A DNA stretch of 60,407 nt from contig NZ_FWXH01000018.1 of NCBI RefSeq assembly GCF_900176305.1, positions 1 through 60,407 on the forward strand, read 5' to 3'. Source of the stretch: Clostridium acidisoli DSM 12555. Lineage in GTDB: Bacteria > Bacillota > Clostridia > Clostridiales > Clostridiaceae. Both the position numbers and the translations under genes were made by a program. Each line of letters begins with the position of its first letter. Position 1 is the first letter of the stretch. Shown here piece by piece: positions 1 through 8,121 of this stretch. The notes beneath the pieces are model-generated. The model did not search any database. It was not told where the DNA came from and saw nothing but the letters and a program-made list of their open reading frames with translations.

Positions 1-93
1 TTCAAAGGCAGTTCCTGGATCCACCCCATTATCTGGGTCTCCGTCCTCAGGATCATAAATATATCCACATACTACACAAACATATTTTTTCAT
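1..93 (-). CDS. Rubredoxin (partial, cut by window edge)
   Basis: Small iron-sulfur electron carrier; only the first 31 residues lie in the window. They begin [19 protein letters not shown], with the first rubredoxin knuckle CVVCG (C6 and C9, two of the four Fe ligands) followed by the usual [10 protein letters not shown] stretch; the second CPxCG knuckle is beyond base 1. An AGGAGG ribosome binding site sits just upstream of the ATG. It follows the peroxiredoxin, glutaredoxin and thioredoxin-reductase-like genes on the same strand, separated from them by a palindromic repeat. In anaerobes rubredoxin usually feeds electrons to peroxide- or oxygen-reducing proteins, which fits this neighbourhood (inference). 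Confidence 0.93.
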   Translation of the reverse strand, partial: MKKYVCVVCGYIYDPEDGDPDNGVDPGTAFE

Positions 94-155
94 ATTAACT
101 CCTCCTACCTCATATTATTTTGTTATATACATTATAAAAATAAACGAAATTTATT

Positions 156-511
156 CATAATAGTGTGAAATTGCGAATCAAGTTGGTTAAAGATTTTTAC
201 TCTACTGCGTGAGTAAAAAGGTGAAAGATTGCCAGAGTGGCAAGATTAAAGAATTAACGATGATACCGTTAATGGTGAGAGAATTTGCTTTCAGCAAAAG
301 GACTAGGATGATTTTTCTACGCTATGCTACGAAAAATCCTTGAACTTAGCTGAAATTCATCTTTTGCCTGTTACGTAAGTAACTTCTCTCACCTTTGACG
401 GCTTTAGCCCTGTCAATTCTTTCATCTAGCCGAAGGCTTTCTTTAATCTTTTTATCTAGCTTTAGCTATGATAAAATTCTTTAGTCTTTACTTCGCAATT
501 TCTTCATATTA
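156..511. repeat. Palindromic repeat family, copy 1 (core deleted)
   Basis: Non-coding 356-base element filling the gap between rubredoxin and peroxiredoxin. Its ends are inverted: CATAATAGTGTGAAATTGCG on the left and CTTCGCAATTTCTTCATA on the right. Inside are short hairpins, such as GCCAGAGTGGC and GCCGAAGGC, strung along arms that pair over long distance (GGTGAGAGAA with TTCTCTCACC, GGTGAAAGATT with AATCTTT). It matches copy 2 (4563-5122) along both arms but lacks the central core, as if deleted between TTGAACTTA and AAATTCAT. There is no transposase. It resembles a MITE-like or structured-RNA element; function unknown. Confidence 0.8.
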
Positions 512-524
512 CTTAAAAACTTTA

Positions 525-1061
525 TTAAAGATTTGCATCTCCATCCTGCCAATCTACTGCACACATACCACCGGATTGTAAAGCCTTTAATACTCTCAAT
601 GTTTCATCCACACTTCTACCAACATTTAAATCATGTACAACGGAATATTTAAGTACTCCTTCAGGATCTATTATAAACAATCCTCTAAGAGCTATTCCCT
701 CTTCCTCAATATGGATTCCATATTTCTTGCTTACTTCATAAGTTTTATCTGATGCGATAGGAAAATTAATCTTACCTAATCCACCATCTTCTTTACTTTT
801 ATTTATCCAAGCTTCGTGTGAATATTGACTATCACAACTAGCAGCTAAAACATCTGCATTTAATGCCTTAAAATCATCGATTCTCTTACTAAATCCAGTT
901 ATTTCTGTTGGGCAAACAAATGTAAAATCTAAAGGATAGAAAAAGAAAACTAACCATTTTCCCTTATAATCTCCTAATTTTACTTCAGTAAAACCACTTC
1001 CATCACCTTTAACTGCATTTAATTTAAAATCTGGTGCTAATTTTCCTACTAATCTTTCCAT
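525..1061 (-). CDS. Typical 2-Cys peroxiredoxin (AhpC/Prx1 type)
   Basis: Reduces hydrogen peroxide and organic hydroperoxides in the cytoplasm. The 178-residue protein has the peroxidatic cysteine in FYPLDFTFVCPTEI (C50) and a C-terminal resolving cysteine (C167, in MCAVDW), the layout of a typical 2-Cys peroxiredoxin. I chose the ATG at 1061 because a GGGAGG ribosome binding site precedes it; an in-frame upstream ATG would add 21 residues without family similarity. It is the third gene after the TrxR-like and glutaredoxin-like genes. That trio matches the C. pasteurianum AhpC system in which an NADH-dependent TrxR-like flavoprotein and a glutaredoxin homologue recycle the peroxiredoxin (established for C. 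pasteurianum, inferred here). Confidence 0.93.
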   Translation of the reverse strand: MERLVGKLAPDFKLNAVKGDGSGFTEVKLGDYKGKWLVFFFYPLDFTFVCPTEITGFSKRIDDFKALNADVLAASCDSQYSHEAWINKSKEDGGLGKINFPIASDKTYEVSKKYGIHIEEEGIALRGLFIIDPEGVLKYSVVHDLNVGRSVDETLRVLKALQSGGMCAVDWQDGDANL

Positions 1062-1148
1062 AAAAATAACCTCCCATTTATACCATAGTTGAAATACGTA
1101 AGGTGCTCTCATTACACCTTTCATTAAAATTTCTCATTACCCATACCA

Positions 1149-1376
1149 TTATTTTTGAATTAATTTATCTATTTTAGCCTTATCAAAACCCAATACAATG
1201 TTTCCATCTATATTTATTACTGGCACTGCTGATTGCTCAGACAATTTAAACATTTCTTCTCTGCCTTCCATATCATCAGCTACATTTACATCAACATATT
1301 CTATATTTTTTGATTTTAAATATTCCTTTGTTTTTTTGCACCATGAGCAAGTTGGTGTTGAATAAATTTTTATCAT
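1149..1376 (-). CDS. Glutaredoxin-like redox protein (Cp9 type)
   Basis: A 75-residue thioredoxin-fold protein. The redox motif CSWC lies near the N-terminus (MIKIYSTPTCSWCKKTKEYL), followed by the cis-proline loop SAVPVINIDG, as in glutaredoxins and NrdH-redoxins. Its gene ends 87 bases before the peroxiredoxin start and begins just 2 bases after the TrxR-like stop. In C. pasteurianum the equivalent protein carries electrons from the TrxR-like flavoprotein to AhpC. It is short for a glutathione-dependent glutaredoxin and clostridia generally lack glutathione, so direct reduction by the neighbouring flavoprotein is the likely mode (inference). Confidence 0.9.
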   Translation of the reverse strand: MIKIYSTPTCSWCKKTKEYLKSKNIEYVDVNVADDMEGREEMFKLSEQSAVPVINIDGNIVLGFDKAKIDKLIQK

Positions 1377-1378
1377 AA

Positions 1379-2326
1379 TTATCTACCTCCGTTATTTTTG
1401 TTTAATTCTACAATATATTTTTCAGCATTTAAAGCTGCTATAGTCCCGTCGCTTACAGCTGTGGTAAGTTGTCTTATCTGCTTGTTTCTTACATCTCCAG
1501 CTGCGAAAACACCTTTTATATTTGTCTCCATATTCTCATTTGCTTCAATATAACCCCATTTGTTTATATTAATATAATCTTTAAACAAATCTGTTTTAGG
1601 TACATAACCTATATAAACAAATATTCCATCTGAATGTATTTCACTTTGTTCTCCAGTTTTAACATTCTCTATTAATATTTTCTCTATATTCTTATCTCCA
1701 ACTACATGCCTAATTTCACTATTCCAAATAATATCTACATTTTCATGTTTAAACAGTTCCTCTTGATTTGCTTTTTCAGCTTGAAGTGTATCTAGCTGAT
1801 GTACTATAGTAAGTTTCTTAGCATATCTTGTAAGATAAGTAGCTGCTTCAATTGCTGAATTTCCTCCGCCTACTACTACAATGTCCTTACCATCATATAA
1901 GGCTCCATCACAAAGTTCACAATAATGAATTACCTTACCATGCAAAGCTTTTTCCTCCTCAATTGGAAGTTCTCTTGGCTTTGCTCCAGTAGCAATAATA
2001 ACCGATTTAGCTTTGTAAATTACATCTTCAGTTTCAATAATTTTCTCATGGTCTGTTAAATTTACAGATTTAATATAACCAAATTCGTTTATATTTACTC
2101 CAAGTTTTAAAGCATGGTTTTCAAATTTACTAGCAAGTTCATCTCCTGATATAAAATCAAACCCAGGAAAATTTTCTACGCTATAACTATTTTTTATTTG
2201 TCCACCCACTAATTCATCCTCAAGAACTATCGTATCTAGTTTAGATCTTACAGCATATATTGAAGCTGTCAGCCCTGCTGCACCTGCACCTATTATTACA
2301 AGATCAATTTGTTTTTCTTCTTTCAT
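1379..2326 (-). CDS. trxB: Thioredoxin reductase-like flavoprotein (Cp34/NADH type)
   Basis: FAD disulfide reductase of 315 residues, first gene of the peroxide-defence operon. Visible are the FAD motif GAGAAG (residues 13-18), the redox motif CELC (C136-C139) and the nucleotide-domain glycine motif GGGNSA (153-158). The basic HRRxxxR segment that grips the 2'-phosphate of NADPH is absent; the equivalent stretch reads HQLDTLQAEK from residue 176, arguing for NADH rather than NADPH. This fits C. pasteurianum Cp34, an NADH-dependent TrxR-like enzyme that works with a glutaredoxin homologue and AhpC. The start is set at the ATG at 2326, behind GGTGGTG; the upstream GTG at 2341 has no spaced ribosome binding site. 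Confidence 0.92.
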   Translation of the reverse strand: MKEEKQIDLVIIGAGAAGLTASIYAVRSKLDTIVLEDELVGGQIKNSYSVENFPGFDFISGDELASKFENHALKLGVNINEFGYIKSVNLTDHEKIIETEDVIYKAKSVIIATGAKPRELPIEEEKALHGKVIHYCELCDGALYDGKDIVVVGGGNSAIEAATYLTRYAKKLTIVHQLDTLQAEKANQEELFKHENVDIIWNSEIRHVVGDKNIEKILIENVKTGEQSEIHSDGIFVYIGYVPKTDLFKDYININKWGYIEANENMETNIKGVFAAGDVRNKQIRQLTTAVSDGTIAALNAEKYIVELNKNNGGR

Positions 2327-2390
2327 AACATACACCACCATTCCTTAACCCGATGATAATTTATAGAACAACTTTCTTTAATTCATTTCT

Positions 2391-2459
2391 TTATAATCAT
2401 TATTAATTAATAATAATTATCTTTAAGATTATTATATTCCTTCTGGAAAACAAATGCAA
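2391..2459 (-). promoter_or_regulatory. Candidate promoter and PerR-like box for the trxB-grx-prx operon
   Basis: The 349-base gap 2327-2675 between the minus-strand redox operon and cotJA is very AT-rich and holds no gene. On the minus strand a perfect -10 (TATAAT, plus coordinates 2431-2436) lies 17 bases from a weak -35 (TTGCAT, 2454-2459). Downstream of the -10, TTATAATCATTATTA at 2391-2405 differs at one fixed position from the Bacillus PerR box TTATAATNATTATAA. Peroxide repression of this operon would make sense. The right part of the gap must hold the cotJ promoter, expected to use a sporulation sigma factor; no convincing sigma-E/K match was assigned. Confidence 0.4.
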
Positions 2460-2675
2460 TATTAAATTTTATATTTTTTGAAATATTTTATTTAGTATTT
2501 ACAAAACATATAAATATATTTAATTTGTATCAATTGAATTTTATACAATCTAATTATCTATAAATTATCATATAGAATCATTATTGTCAACATATTTAAA
2601 TCATATATAACACGAATAATTTATTCATGAATATCATATTATTGTAAGTTAAAAAATAAGAGGTGAAGTTTAATA

Positions 2676-2861
2676 ATGTATGAAGATTCCAATTCTCATA
2701 ATAGAAAACATTCTGATCACATGCAAGCCAAACCATCAAACATGGTCCTTGCTAGAGCATATATCCCAGATCAGCCGTTTATAGGTTTGCTTCCACTTGA
2801 TGTAGCTTTTAAGAGAGGCACAGTATTTCCTAATCTGGATGTAACTTACCCAAGAATTTAG
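2676..2861 (+). CDS. cotJA: Spore coat associated protein CotJA
   Basis: A 61-residue protein whose C-terminal half (LARAYIPDQPFIGLLPLD, then a proline-rich tail VFPNLDVTYPRI) has the conserved look of CotJA. It is the first gene of a cotJA-cotJB-cotJC operon, with ribosome binding site AGAGGTGA before the ATG. In Bacillus CotJA and CotJC interact and are laid down in the spore coat; expression is expected in the mother cell during sporulation (family knowledge). No signal peptide or membrane segment is seen. Confidence 0.88.
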   Translation: MYEDSNSHNRKHSDHMQAKPSNMVLARAYIPDQPFIGLLPLDVAFKRGTVFPNLDVTYPRI

Positions 2862-2882
2862 TTAATAATTGGAGGATGTAAA

Positions 2883-3155
2883 ATGGAGAAAACTTATAAT
2901 GATTTACCTAAAAAAGAGCTAATAACAAAAATTCATCAGCTTAAATTTGCTGCTGTGGATTTAAATTTGTATTTAGATAATCACCCTGGTAATAAAAGAG
3001 CATTAGATGATTATAATACTATAACAAGAAGATTGATTGCTGCTATAGATCTTTACGAATCGAAATATGGTCCTCAAACAAATTTTGGAGGATCTGAGAG
3101 TAAACATCCATGGGCATGGGTGGATGAGCCTTGGCCTTGGGAAATTGGAGAATAG
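2883..3155 (+). CDS. cotJB: Spore coat protein CotJB
   Basis: A 90-residue protein starting 21 bases after cotJA, with ribosome binding site GGAGG. The body matches CotJB: a helical start (LPKKELITKIHQLKFAAVDL), the segment YLDNHPGNKRALDDYN and the Trp/Pro-rich end HPWAWVDEPWPWEIG. CotJB is a small coat component encoded with CotJA and the manganese-catalase-like CotJC. The gene ends 10 bases before cotJC, so the three are surely co-transcribed. Confidence 0.9.
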   Translation: MEKTYNDLPKKELITKIHQLKFAAVDLNLYLDNHPGNKRALDDYNTITRRLIAAIDLYESKYGPQTNFGGSESKHPWAWVDEPWPWEIGE

Positions 3156-3165
3156 GAGGATTGCT

Positions 3166-3738
3166 ATGTGGAATTATGACAAAAAACTTGAATATCCAGT
3201 TAAAATAAAAAACAAAGATTTAAAAATGGCAAAATTTTTAGTAGCTCAATATGGTGGACCTGATGGAGAGCTTGGAGCCGCTTTAAGATATTTAAATCAA
3301 CGTTATACTATGCCAACTGGTAAAACTAAAGGACTTCTTACAGACATTGGTACCGAGGAATTAGCTCATGTTGAAATTATTTGCGCTATGATATATCAGT
3401 TGCTAAAAGGAGCTACTCCTGACGAATTAGCAGCAGCAGGACTTGGTGCTAATTATGTACAGCATGATAATTCTCCTTTTCCAACAGATGCTAATGGAGT
3501 TCCTTGGACTGCCACTTACATTGCAACTTTAGGTAACCCAGTTGCAGATTTACATGAAGATCTTGCCGCTGAACAAAAGGCTAAAATAACTTATGAGCAT
3601 CTAATAGATCTTACAGATGACTATGATGTAAAAGACGTTTTAAAATTTTTGTGGGCCAGAGAGGTTGTTCATTATCAACGGTTTGGTGAAGCGCTAGTTG
3701 GCGTATACGATTTGCTAGATAAAAAGAAGTTTTATTAA
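3166..3738 (+). CDS. cotJC: CotJC, manganese-catalase-like spore coat protein
   Basis: A 190-residue ferritin-like four-helix protein of the manganese catalase family. Paired carboxylate/histidine metal-ligand motifs are visible: TEELAHVEI in the second helix, DLHEDLAAEQKAKITYEH and REVVHYQRFGEAL in the later helices. It probably binds a di-manganese site and dismutates hydrogen peroxide at the spore surface; catalytic activity is inferred. The ATG at 3166 follows AGGAGG; a longer in-frame extension upstream overlaps cotJB and is not used. A hairpin at 3794-3813 lies downstream. Confidence 0.92.
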   Translation: MWNYDKKLEYPVKIKNKDLKMAKFLVAQYGGPDGELGAALRYLNQRYTMPTGKTKGLLTDIGTEELAHVEIICAMIYQLLKGATPDELAAAGLGANYVQHDNSPFPTDANGVPWTATYIATLGNPVADLHEDLAAEQKAKITYEHLIDLTDDYDVKDVLKFLWAREVVHYQRFGEALVGVYDLLDKKKFY

Positions 3739-3793
3739 TTTTAGCAACATAAAAAAGAAATGTACATTTTATATTTAAAAAGAGAGTTACTTA

Positions 3794-3813
3794 AAGGTGA
3801 CGAATGTCACCTT
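3794..3813. terminator. Hairpin between convergent cotJC and response regulator genes
   Basis: AAGGTGAC, loop GAAT, GTCACCTT forms a perfect 8-bp stem between the two convergent genes. T-tracts are poor on both sides, so termination strength is uncertain; it may serve both strands. Confidence 0.45.
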
Positions 3814-3826
3814 CTTAATACTTTAA

Positions 3827-4516
3827 TCAATTAATCACTAGTTTGTAGCCAACACCTCTAACGGTTTTAATAATTTCATGTTCTTTATCACACAGTTTAT
3901 CTCTTAAATACCTTACGTAAACTTCTACAATGTTTTCATCACCTTCAAAGTCACAACCCCAAACCTTTTCCAATATAATATTTTTACTAAGAACTAAACC
4001 GTTATTTACAATTAGGTACTTAAGTAAATTATATTCCGTAGGAGACAATTGTAAGATTTTATTTTCAAAATATATCTCATGTGCCCCATCATCTATAGCG
4101 AACTTTCCTATATTTAATTTAGTGCTTTTACATATATAATTATTTCTAAGTCTAGCATTTATTCTAGCTAGTAATTCTTTGAAGCTAAAAGGTTTTATCA
4201 TATAGTCATCAGCACCTAAATTTAGCCCCTTTACTCTATCATCAATATCACCTTTAGCAGTAAGCATAATTACTGACGTTTCAATGTTTTCTTTTAGTTC
4301 TCTACATATTTCATACCCATTTCTTCCTGGTAACATTATATCCAATATTATCAAATGAGGTCTTAACTCCATAGCTACCGTTATAGCTTCTTCTCCATCG
4401 TAGGCAGTGTAAACTCTATACCCTTCAGCCTCTAATCCCATTTTTATAAATTCAACTATACTTTCTTCATCATCTACAACAAGAATGTTAATTTCTTCGT
4501 TACCTTTTATATCCAT
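3827..4516 (-). CDS. Orphan OmpR/PhoB-type response regulator
   Basis: A 229-residue two-domain regulator. The receiver domain (about 9-125) has the acidic pair D15/D16, phospho-acceptor D59 in LIILDIMLPG, T86 and K108 in the IKPFS loop. The C-terminal winged helix (about 135-228) shows LSPTEYNLLKYLI and ends with the family motif TVRGVGYKL. No histidine kinase is adjacent: a palindromic repeat and a nitroreductase lie upstream and the cotJ operon converges downstream, so the partner kinase is elsewhere. The ATG start follows AAGGACGG. Targets cannot be inferred. Confidence 0.9.
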   Translation of the reverse strand: MDIKGNEEINILVVDDEESIVEFIKMGLEAEGYRVYTAYDGEEAITVAMELRPHLIILDIMLPGRNGYEICRELKENIETSVIMLTAKGDIDDRVKGLNLGADDYMIKPFSFKELLARINARLRNNYICKSTKLNIGKFAIDDGAHEIYFENKILQLSPTEYNLLKYLIVNNGLVLSKNIILEKVWGCDFEGDENIVEVYVRYLRDKLCDKEHEIIKTVRGVGYKLVIN

Positions 4517-4562
4517 AAAATATTAACCGTCCTTAACAGTATTAAATAAAATAATATTAATT

Positions 4563-5122
4563 CTTAATATAAAGAAATTGCGAGGCAACTGGTTAAAGAT
4601 TTTTCCTCTACTGCATGAGTAAAAAGGTGAAAGATTGCCTGAGTGGCAAGATGGAAGAATTAACGGTAAGGCCGTTAATGGTGAGAGAATTTGCTTGCAG
4701 CAAAAGGTTTATGATGATTTTTCTACGCTATGCGTGGGAAAAATCTTTGAACTTAAAATATATAATCTAAAGTATATTGCCATTCATTTTTGACCTAAGG
4801 TGGTGGTACTCAATGTATATGTATTTATTACATGATTAACCATAATATGAACACCTAAGGCTACGCCTAAAAACAAAACCTACGGTTAAGACATATTGTA
4901 GAGTTGTCTCTAGATATTAAGACCTATAAATTTAAATTCATGATTTTTCTGACGTAGGAGGAAAATCTTCCTTTCCCGGATGCGTAAGCAACTTCTCTCA
5001 CCTTTGACGGCTTTAGCCTCGTCAATTCTTCCATCTAGCCGAAGGCTTTCTTTAATCTTTTTATATAGCTTTAGCTATGATAAAATTCTTTAGTCTTTGT
5101 TTCCAACTTTCTCACTACTATG
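4563..5122. repeat. Palindromic repeat family, copy 2 (full, inverted core)
   Basis: Non-coding element of about 560 bases filling the gap between response regulator and nitroreductase. The arms match copy 1 almost base for base (GGTGAAAGATTGCC; CTTCTCTCACCTTTGACGGC; GCCGAAGGC; TAGCTTTAGCTATGATAAAA). The left end carries AGAAATTGCGAG; the right end is decayed (TTCCAACTTTCTCACTACTATG). The core at about 4729-4960 is the reverse complement of the cores of copies 3 and 4: read on the minus strand it gives TCCTCCTACGTCAGAAAAAT, then AACCGTAGGTTTTG and TTTAGGCGTAGCCT. No reading frame of merit. Confidence 0.8.
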
Positions 5123-5163
5123 AACTTTCACTTCTACCTACTATTTTACCACAAATCAAAGAC

Positions 5164-5790
5164 TTAGATATACTTAACAAACTCTGAAACTGGTTTTCTA
5201 TATCCTCTTAGTCTTATATTATTAGGATCTTCTTTCCCGATTGTTATAAGAAGTGCTGGCTCATAGTCATCTTCTATATGAAATAGTTTTTTTGTCTCGT
5301 TAATGTTGAACCCAATCATAGGACAAGTATCCCATCCTTTATCCTTCGCAGCAAGCATAAACATCATAGCTGATAGTGAAGCATTCCTTATAGCCTCATC
5401 TCTAGTAAAACTCTCTCCTCTGCCTTCATACATATTGTATATGTCCTGTACAGTTCTACTATATGATATTTCATCTAACATACCTAGCACTTTCATTGGT
5501 TCGTATATTCTTTCAGTATCTTTATACGCTTTTTTGTTACCAAGTACTATAATTGCAGCTGATGCAGTATGTACCTTGTATTGTGGACATGCTTTATCTC
5601 TAAAAACTTCCTTCATTCCTTTATCCTTTATAACAAGATATTTAGTATGTTGTAGATTAAAACATGAAGGTCCTAGAATAACCTCGCTAAATATTTCATT
5701 AAGTTCACTTTCTGTTATTTCAACACCTTCAATAAAATTATTTGCCGATTTTCTTGCATTTATTAGTTCATGAAAATTTGAATATCCCAT
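5164..5790 (-). CDS. Nitroreductase family FMN oxidoreductase
   Basis: A 208-residue member of the nitroreductase superfamily: NAD(P)H-dependent, FMN-containing, homodimeric enzymes that reduce nitro-compounds, quinones or similar acceptors. Seen are the N-terminal FMN phosphate-binding arginine region (INARKSANNF, with Ser-Ala in place of the common Ser-Val/Ile), the segment GPSCFNLQHTKYLVI where most members have a PS(A/G)xNxQPW-like motif, and the C-terminal GFNINETKKLFHIEDDYEPALLI, typical of the dimer face. The ATG start follows GAGGAG. It is divergent from an AraC-type regulator across a 199-base gap, so regulation by that protein is plausible. Physiological substrate unknown. Confidence 0.88.
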   Translation of the reverse strand: MGYSNFHELINARKSANNFIEGVEITESELNEIFSEVILGPSCFNLQHTKYLVIKDKGMKEVFRDKACPQYKVHTASAAIIVLGNKKAYKDTERIYEPMKVLGMLDEISYSRTVQDIYNMYEGRGESFTRDEAIRNASLSAMMFMLAAKDKGWDTCPMIGFNINETKKLFHIEDDYEPALLITIGKEDPNNIRLRGYRKPVSEFVKYI

Positions 5791-5857
5791 ATCATTAACT
5801 CCTCTACTATTAATTAAAATCTAATTTGCCAATTATACGTGCTTACTTTATATAAGT

Positions 5858-5887
5858 ATAATACTAAAAATAACAATTCATTGTCAA
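5858..5887 (-). promoter_or_regulatory. Promoter of the nitroreductase gene
   Basis: On the minus strand a consensus -35 TTGACA (plus coordinates 5882-5887) is separated by 18 bases from TATTAT (5858-5863), 68 bases upstream of the ATG. The shared 5791-5989 region should also hold the AraC-family promoter and operator, which I could not place with confidence. Confidence 0.6.
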
Positions 5888-5989
5888 CAATTTCTTATTT
5901 CGTAATATTTAAACTTTACAAAATTTCTTGATGCATTTTACAAAGTCATATATTATAAAACTATATAAACTACAAGTTGGTGATAAATT

Positions 5990-6856
5990 TTGAATGAAGA
6001 AGCTATATTAAAGATTAAAAAAGGTTATCTAAATGAAAATTTTAAATATTTTCATTTAAAAGATAAAAAGAATATGAAATTTGAATCTCATTATCATGAT
6101 TTTAATAAAATTATAATATTTATTTCTGGTACAGTAAATTACTTAATTGAAGGAAAATCATATAAATTAAAACCTTGGGACATTATTTTTGTAAATACCA
6201 ATGAGGTTCATAGACCTATTGTAAGCCCTGATAATCAATACGAAAGAATAATAATATGGATAAACAAAAAATTTTTAAATAGCTATAATACAGCGAATAC
6301 AGAATTACTTACATGCTTTAAGATTGCTTCGGAAAAAAAACATAATTTATTGCGACTAGATATACACAATATAAATAGGTTAAAAATACTTTTACAGACA
6401 CTTGAAACTGAAAATAATAATCATGATTTTGGAAGCGATATTTTAAGGAACTCAGTATTGATTCAATTGATGGTTTATATGAACAGACTATTTCTAAAAA
6501 ATAAAATTGACGATTATGAGATTGATGTTGAATACGATAAACATATAGTTGAGATAATAGAATATATCGGAAATAACTTAAATGGTGAATTATCCATTGA
6601 GAAGATATCTTCAACCTTCTATATAAACAAATATTACCTAATGCATAAATTTAAGGAGCAAACCGGATTTACACTTCATAATTACATTCAACAAAAAAGA
6701 TTACTTTATGCAGTGTCACTTATAAGAAATGGTGCTCAAATATCAACAGTATATCTAGAATGTGGTTTTGGTGACTACTCAAGCTTTGTTCGTGCCTTTA
6801 AGAAAATGTTTGAACTTTCTCCAAAAAACTATTATAAAGCCATTCAGAATTTATAG
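5990..6856 (+). CDS. AraC family transcriptional regulator with N-terminal cupin
   Basis: A 288-residue regulator. The N-terminal half is a cupin sensor (SHYHDFNKIIIFISGTVNYL, then KPWDIIFVNTNEVHRPIV); the C-terminal 100 residues are the AraC/XylS double helix-turn-helix (LSIEKISSTFYINKYYLMHKF and the second helix ending FGDYSSFVRAFKKMFELSP). The start is TTG at 5990 behind TTGGTGAT; the nearby ATG is out of frame. The gene is divergent from the nitroreductase and convergent with an MFS exporter 17 bases downstream. The effector is unknown. It most likely controls the nitroreductase (inference from divergence). Confidence 0.88.
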   Translation: MNEEAILKIKKGYLNENFKYFHLKDKKNMKFESHYHDFNKIIIFISGTVNYLIEGKSYKLKPWDIIFVNTNEVHRPIVSPDNQYERIIIWINKKFLNSYNTANTELLTCFKIASEKKHNLLRLDIHNINRLKILLQTLETENNNHDFGSDILRNSVLIQLMVYMNRLFLKNKIDDYEIDVEYDKHIVEIIEYIGNNLNGELSIEKISSTFYINKYYLMHKFKEQTGFTLHNYIQQKRLLYAVSLIRNGAQISTVYLECGFGDYSSFVRAFKKMFELSPKNYYKAIQNL

Positions 6857-6873
6857 AATCGCTTTATAATAAA

Positions 6874-8121
6874 TTAATCTTTTTTCTTTGCAAATGATGT
6901 ATTCTTTACCATCACTAGTATTGGCATCATACAAATTAATGCTACAAACCCGCAGCCAAAGAAACCTACATTAGGATTAAATTTTTCTGTTATTGCACCT
7001 GCAAATAAGTTTCCAAAAGGTGTAGTTCCCATATTAGCTAAAGTATATACACTCATAACTCTTCCTCTATATTCATCACTAGTATTAATTTGAATAGTTG
7101 AATTGGCTGATGCGGAAAATGCTACTGTAAAAAATCCTACTATTGCAAGCATTATACCTGATAAGCCATAAGAATGAGTAAACAGCAGTAATATTTGAAA
7201 TATGCACACTAGAACAGAACTTCCAAATAACATCTTCTTACTAGGCCCCTTTTTTGCCCTAGTTGCAACTGATATTGCCGCTATAAAAGAACCTACTCCC
7301 ATTATGGAAAGTAGAAAGCTGTATCCTGCTGCCCCTTCATGTAAGACTACTGTTGCAAAGGATGGAATAATAACATCTGAGTTCATAGAGAAAGTCCCAA
7401 CTGCAAACACTGATAGCACTGTAGCTAAAATTATCTTATTTGACTTTATATGCTTTAATCCTTCTTTTACATCTGATAATATACTTCCTCTTTGTTTGGA
7501 TTTTTGTGAGTACTTTGGTTTGATAAGAATTATCCCAAATATTACTGCTATAAAACTCGCTCCATTGAGAAAAAAGCATACATCTGTTCCAAACTTCACC
7601 ATCATATATCCTGCAAAGGCAGGTCCTGCTATTCTAGCAACATTAAAAACCGATGAATTAAGACCTATTGCATTTACAATACTTCTCTTGCCTACCATCT
7701 CTGGTATAAATGCTTGTCTTGTAGGCATGTCCCAAGCATTTACACACCCCATTACTACAGCAATTAATAATACTTGCCAATATCTAACTTCCTTACTCCA
7801 TACTAAAAATGCAAGTATAAATGCAAGTATCATTAGACTGCTTTGTGTAATTATAAGGACTTTCTTTTTATTAAACCTATCTATAAACACTCCTGTAAAA
7901 AGTGTAAATAAAAGAACCGGTGTAAATTGTGCAACTCCTAGTAGTCCAAGTAGTAAGGGCGACTTAGTAAGGGTATACACAAGCCACTGCTGTGCTGTTC
8001 TCTGCATCCATGTTCCAAGAAGAGAAATACATTGTCCTGTCCAAAAGTATCTAAAGTTATTTTCCTTAAATGCAGGAAAGCTTTCTCCTATACTCTTTCT
8101 TAGATTTGATAAACTATTCAT
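6874..8121 (-). CDS. MFS transporter, probable drug or metabolite exporter
   Basis: A 12-transmembrane major facilitator of about 415 residues. The cytoplasmic loop 2 signature appears as GVFIDRFNKKKVLI and the N-terminus has FWTGQCISLLGTWMQRTAQQW, characteristic of the EntS-like/macrolide-exporter branch (MFS_3). It overlaps the end of the padR-like gene, whose protein probably represses it. Two ATGs compete: 8133 has the AGGAG directly abutting it, 8121 has it about 12 bases upstream; I prefer 8121 but it is not decisive. Substrate unknown; efflux is inferred from family and regulator. Confidence 0.85.
   Translation of the reverse strand: MNSLSNLRKSIGESFPAFKENNFRYFWTGQCISLLGTWMQRTAQQWLVYTLTKSPLLLGLLGVAQFTPVLLFTLFTGVFIDRFNKKKVLIITQSSLMILAFILAFLVWSKEVRYWQVLLIAVVMGCVNAWDMPTRQAFIPEMVGKRSIVNAIGLNSSVFNVARIAGPAFAGYMMVKFGTDVCFFLNGASFIAVIFGIILIKPKYSQKSKQRGSILSDVKEGLKHIKSNKIILATVLSVFAVGTFSMNSDVIIPSFATVVLHEGAAGYSFLLSIMGVGSFIAAISVATRAKKGPSKKMLFGSSVLVCIFQILLLFTHSYGLSGIMLAIVGFFTVAFSASANSTIQINTSDEYRGRVMSVYTLANMGTTPFGNLFAGAITEKFNPNVGFFGCGFVALICMMPILVMVKNTSFAKKKD

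Noticed and set aside
2676-3738. Functional catalase gene for vegetative peroxide defence
   Set aside because: cotJA and cotJB upstream show that the manganese-catalase-like gene is a spore coat gene, although activity remains possible.
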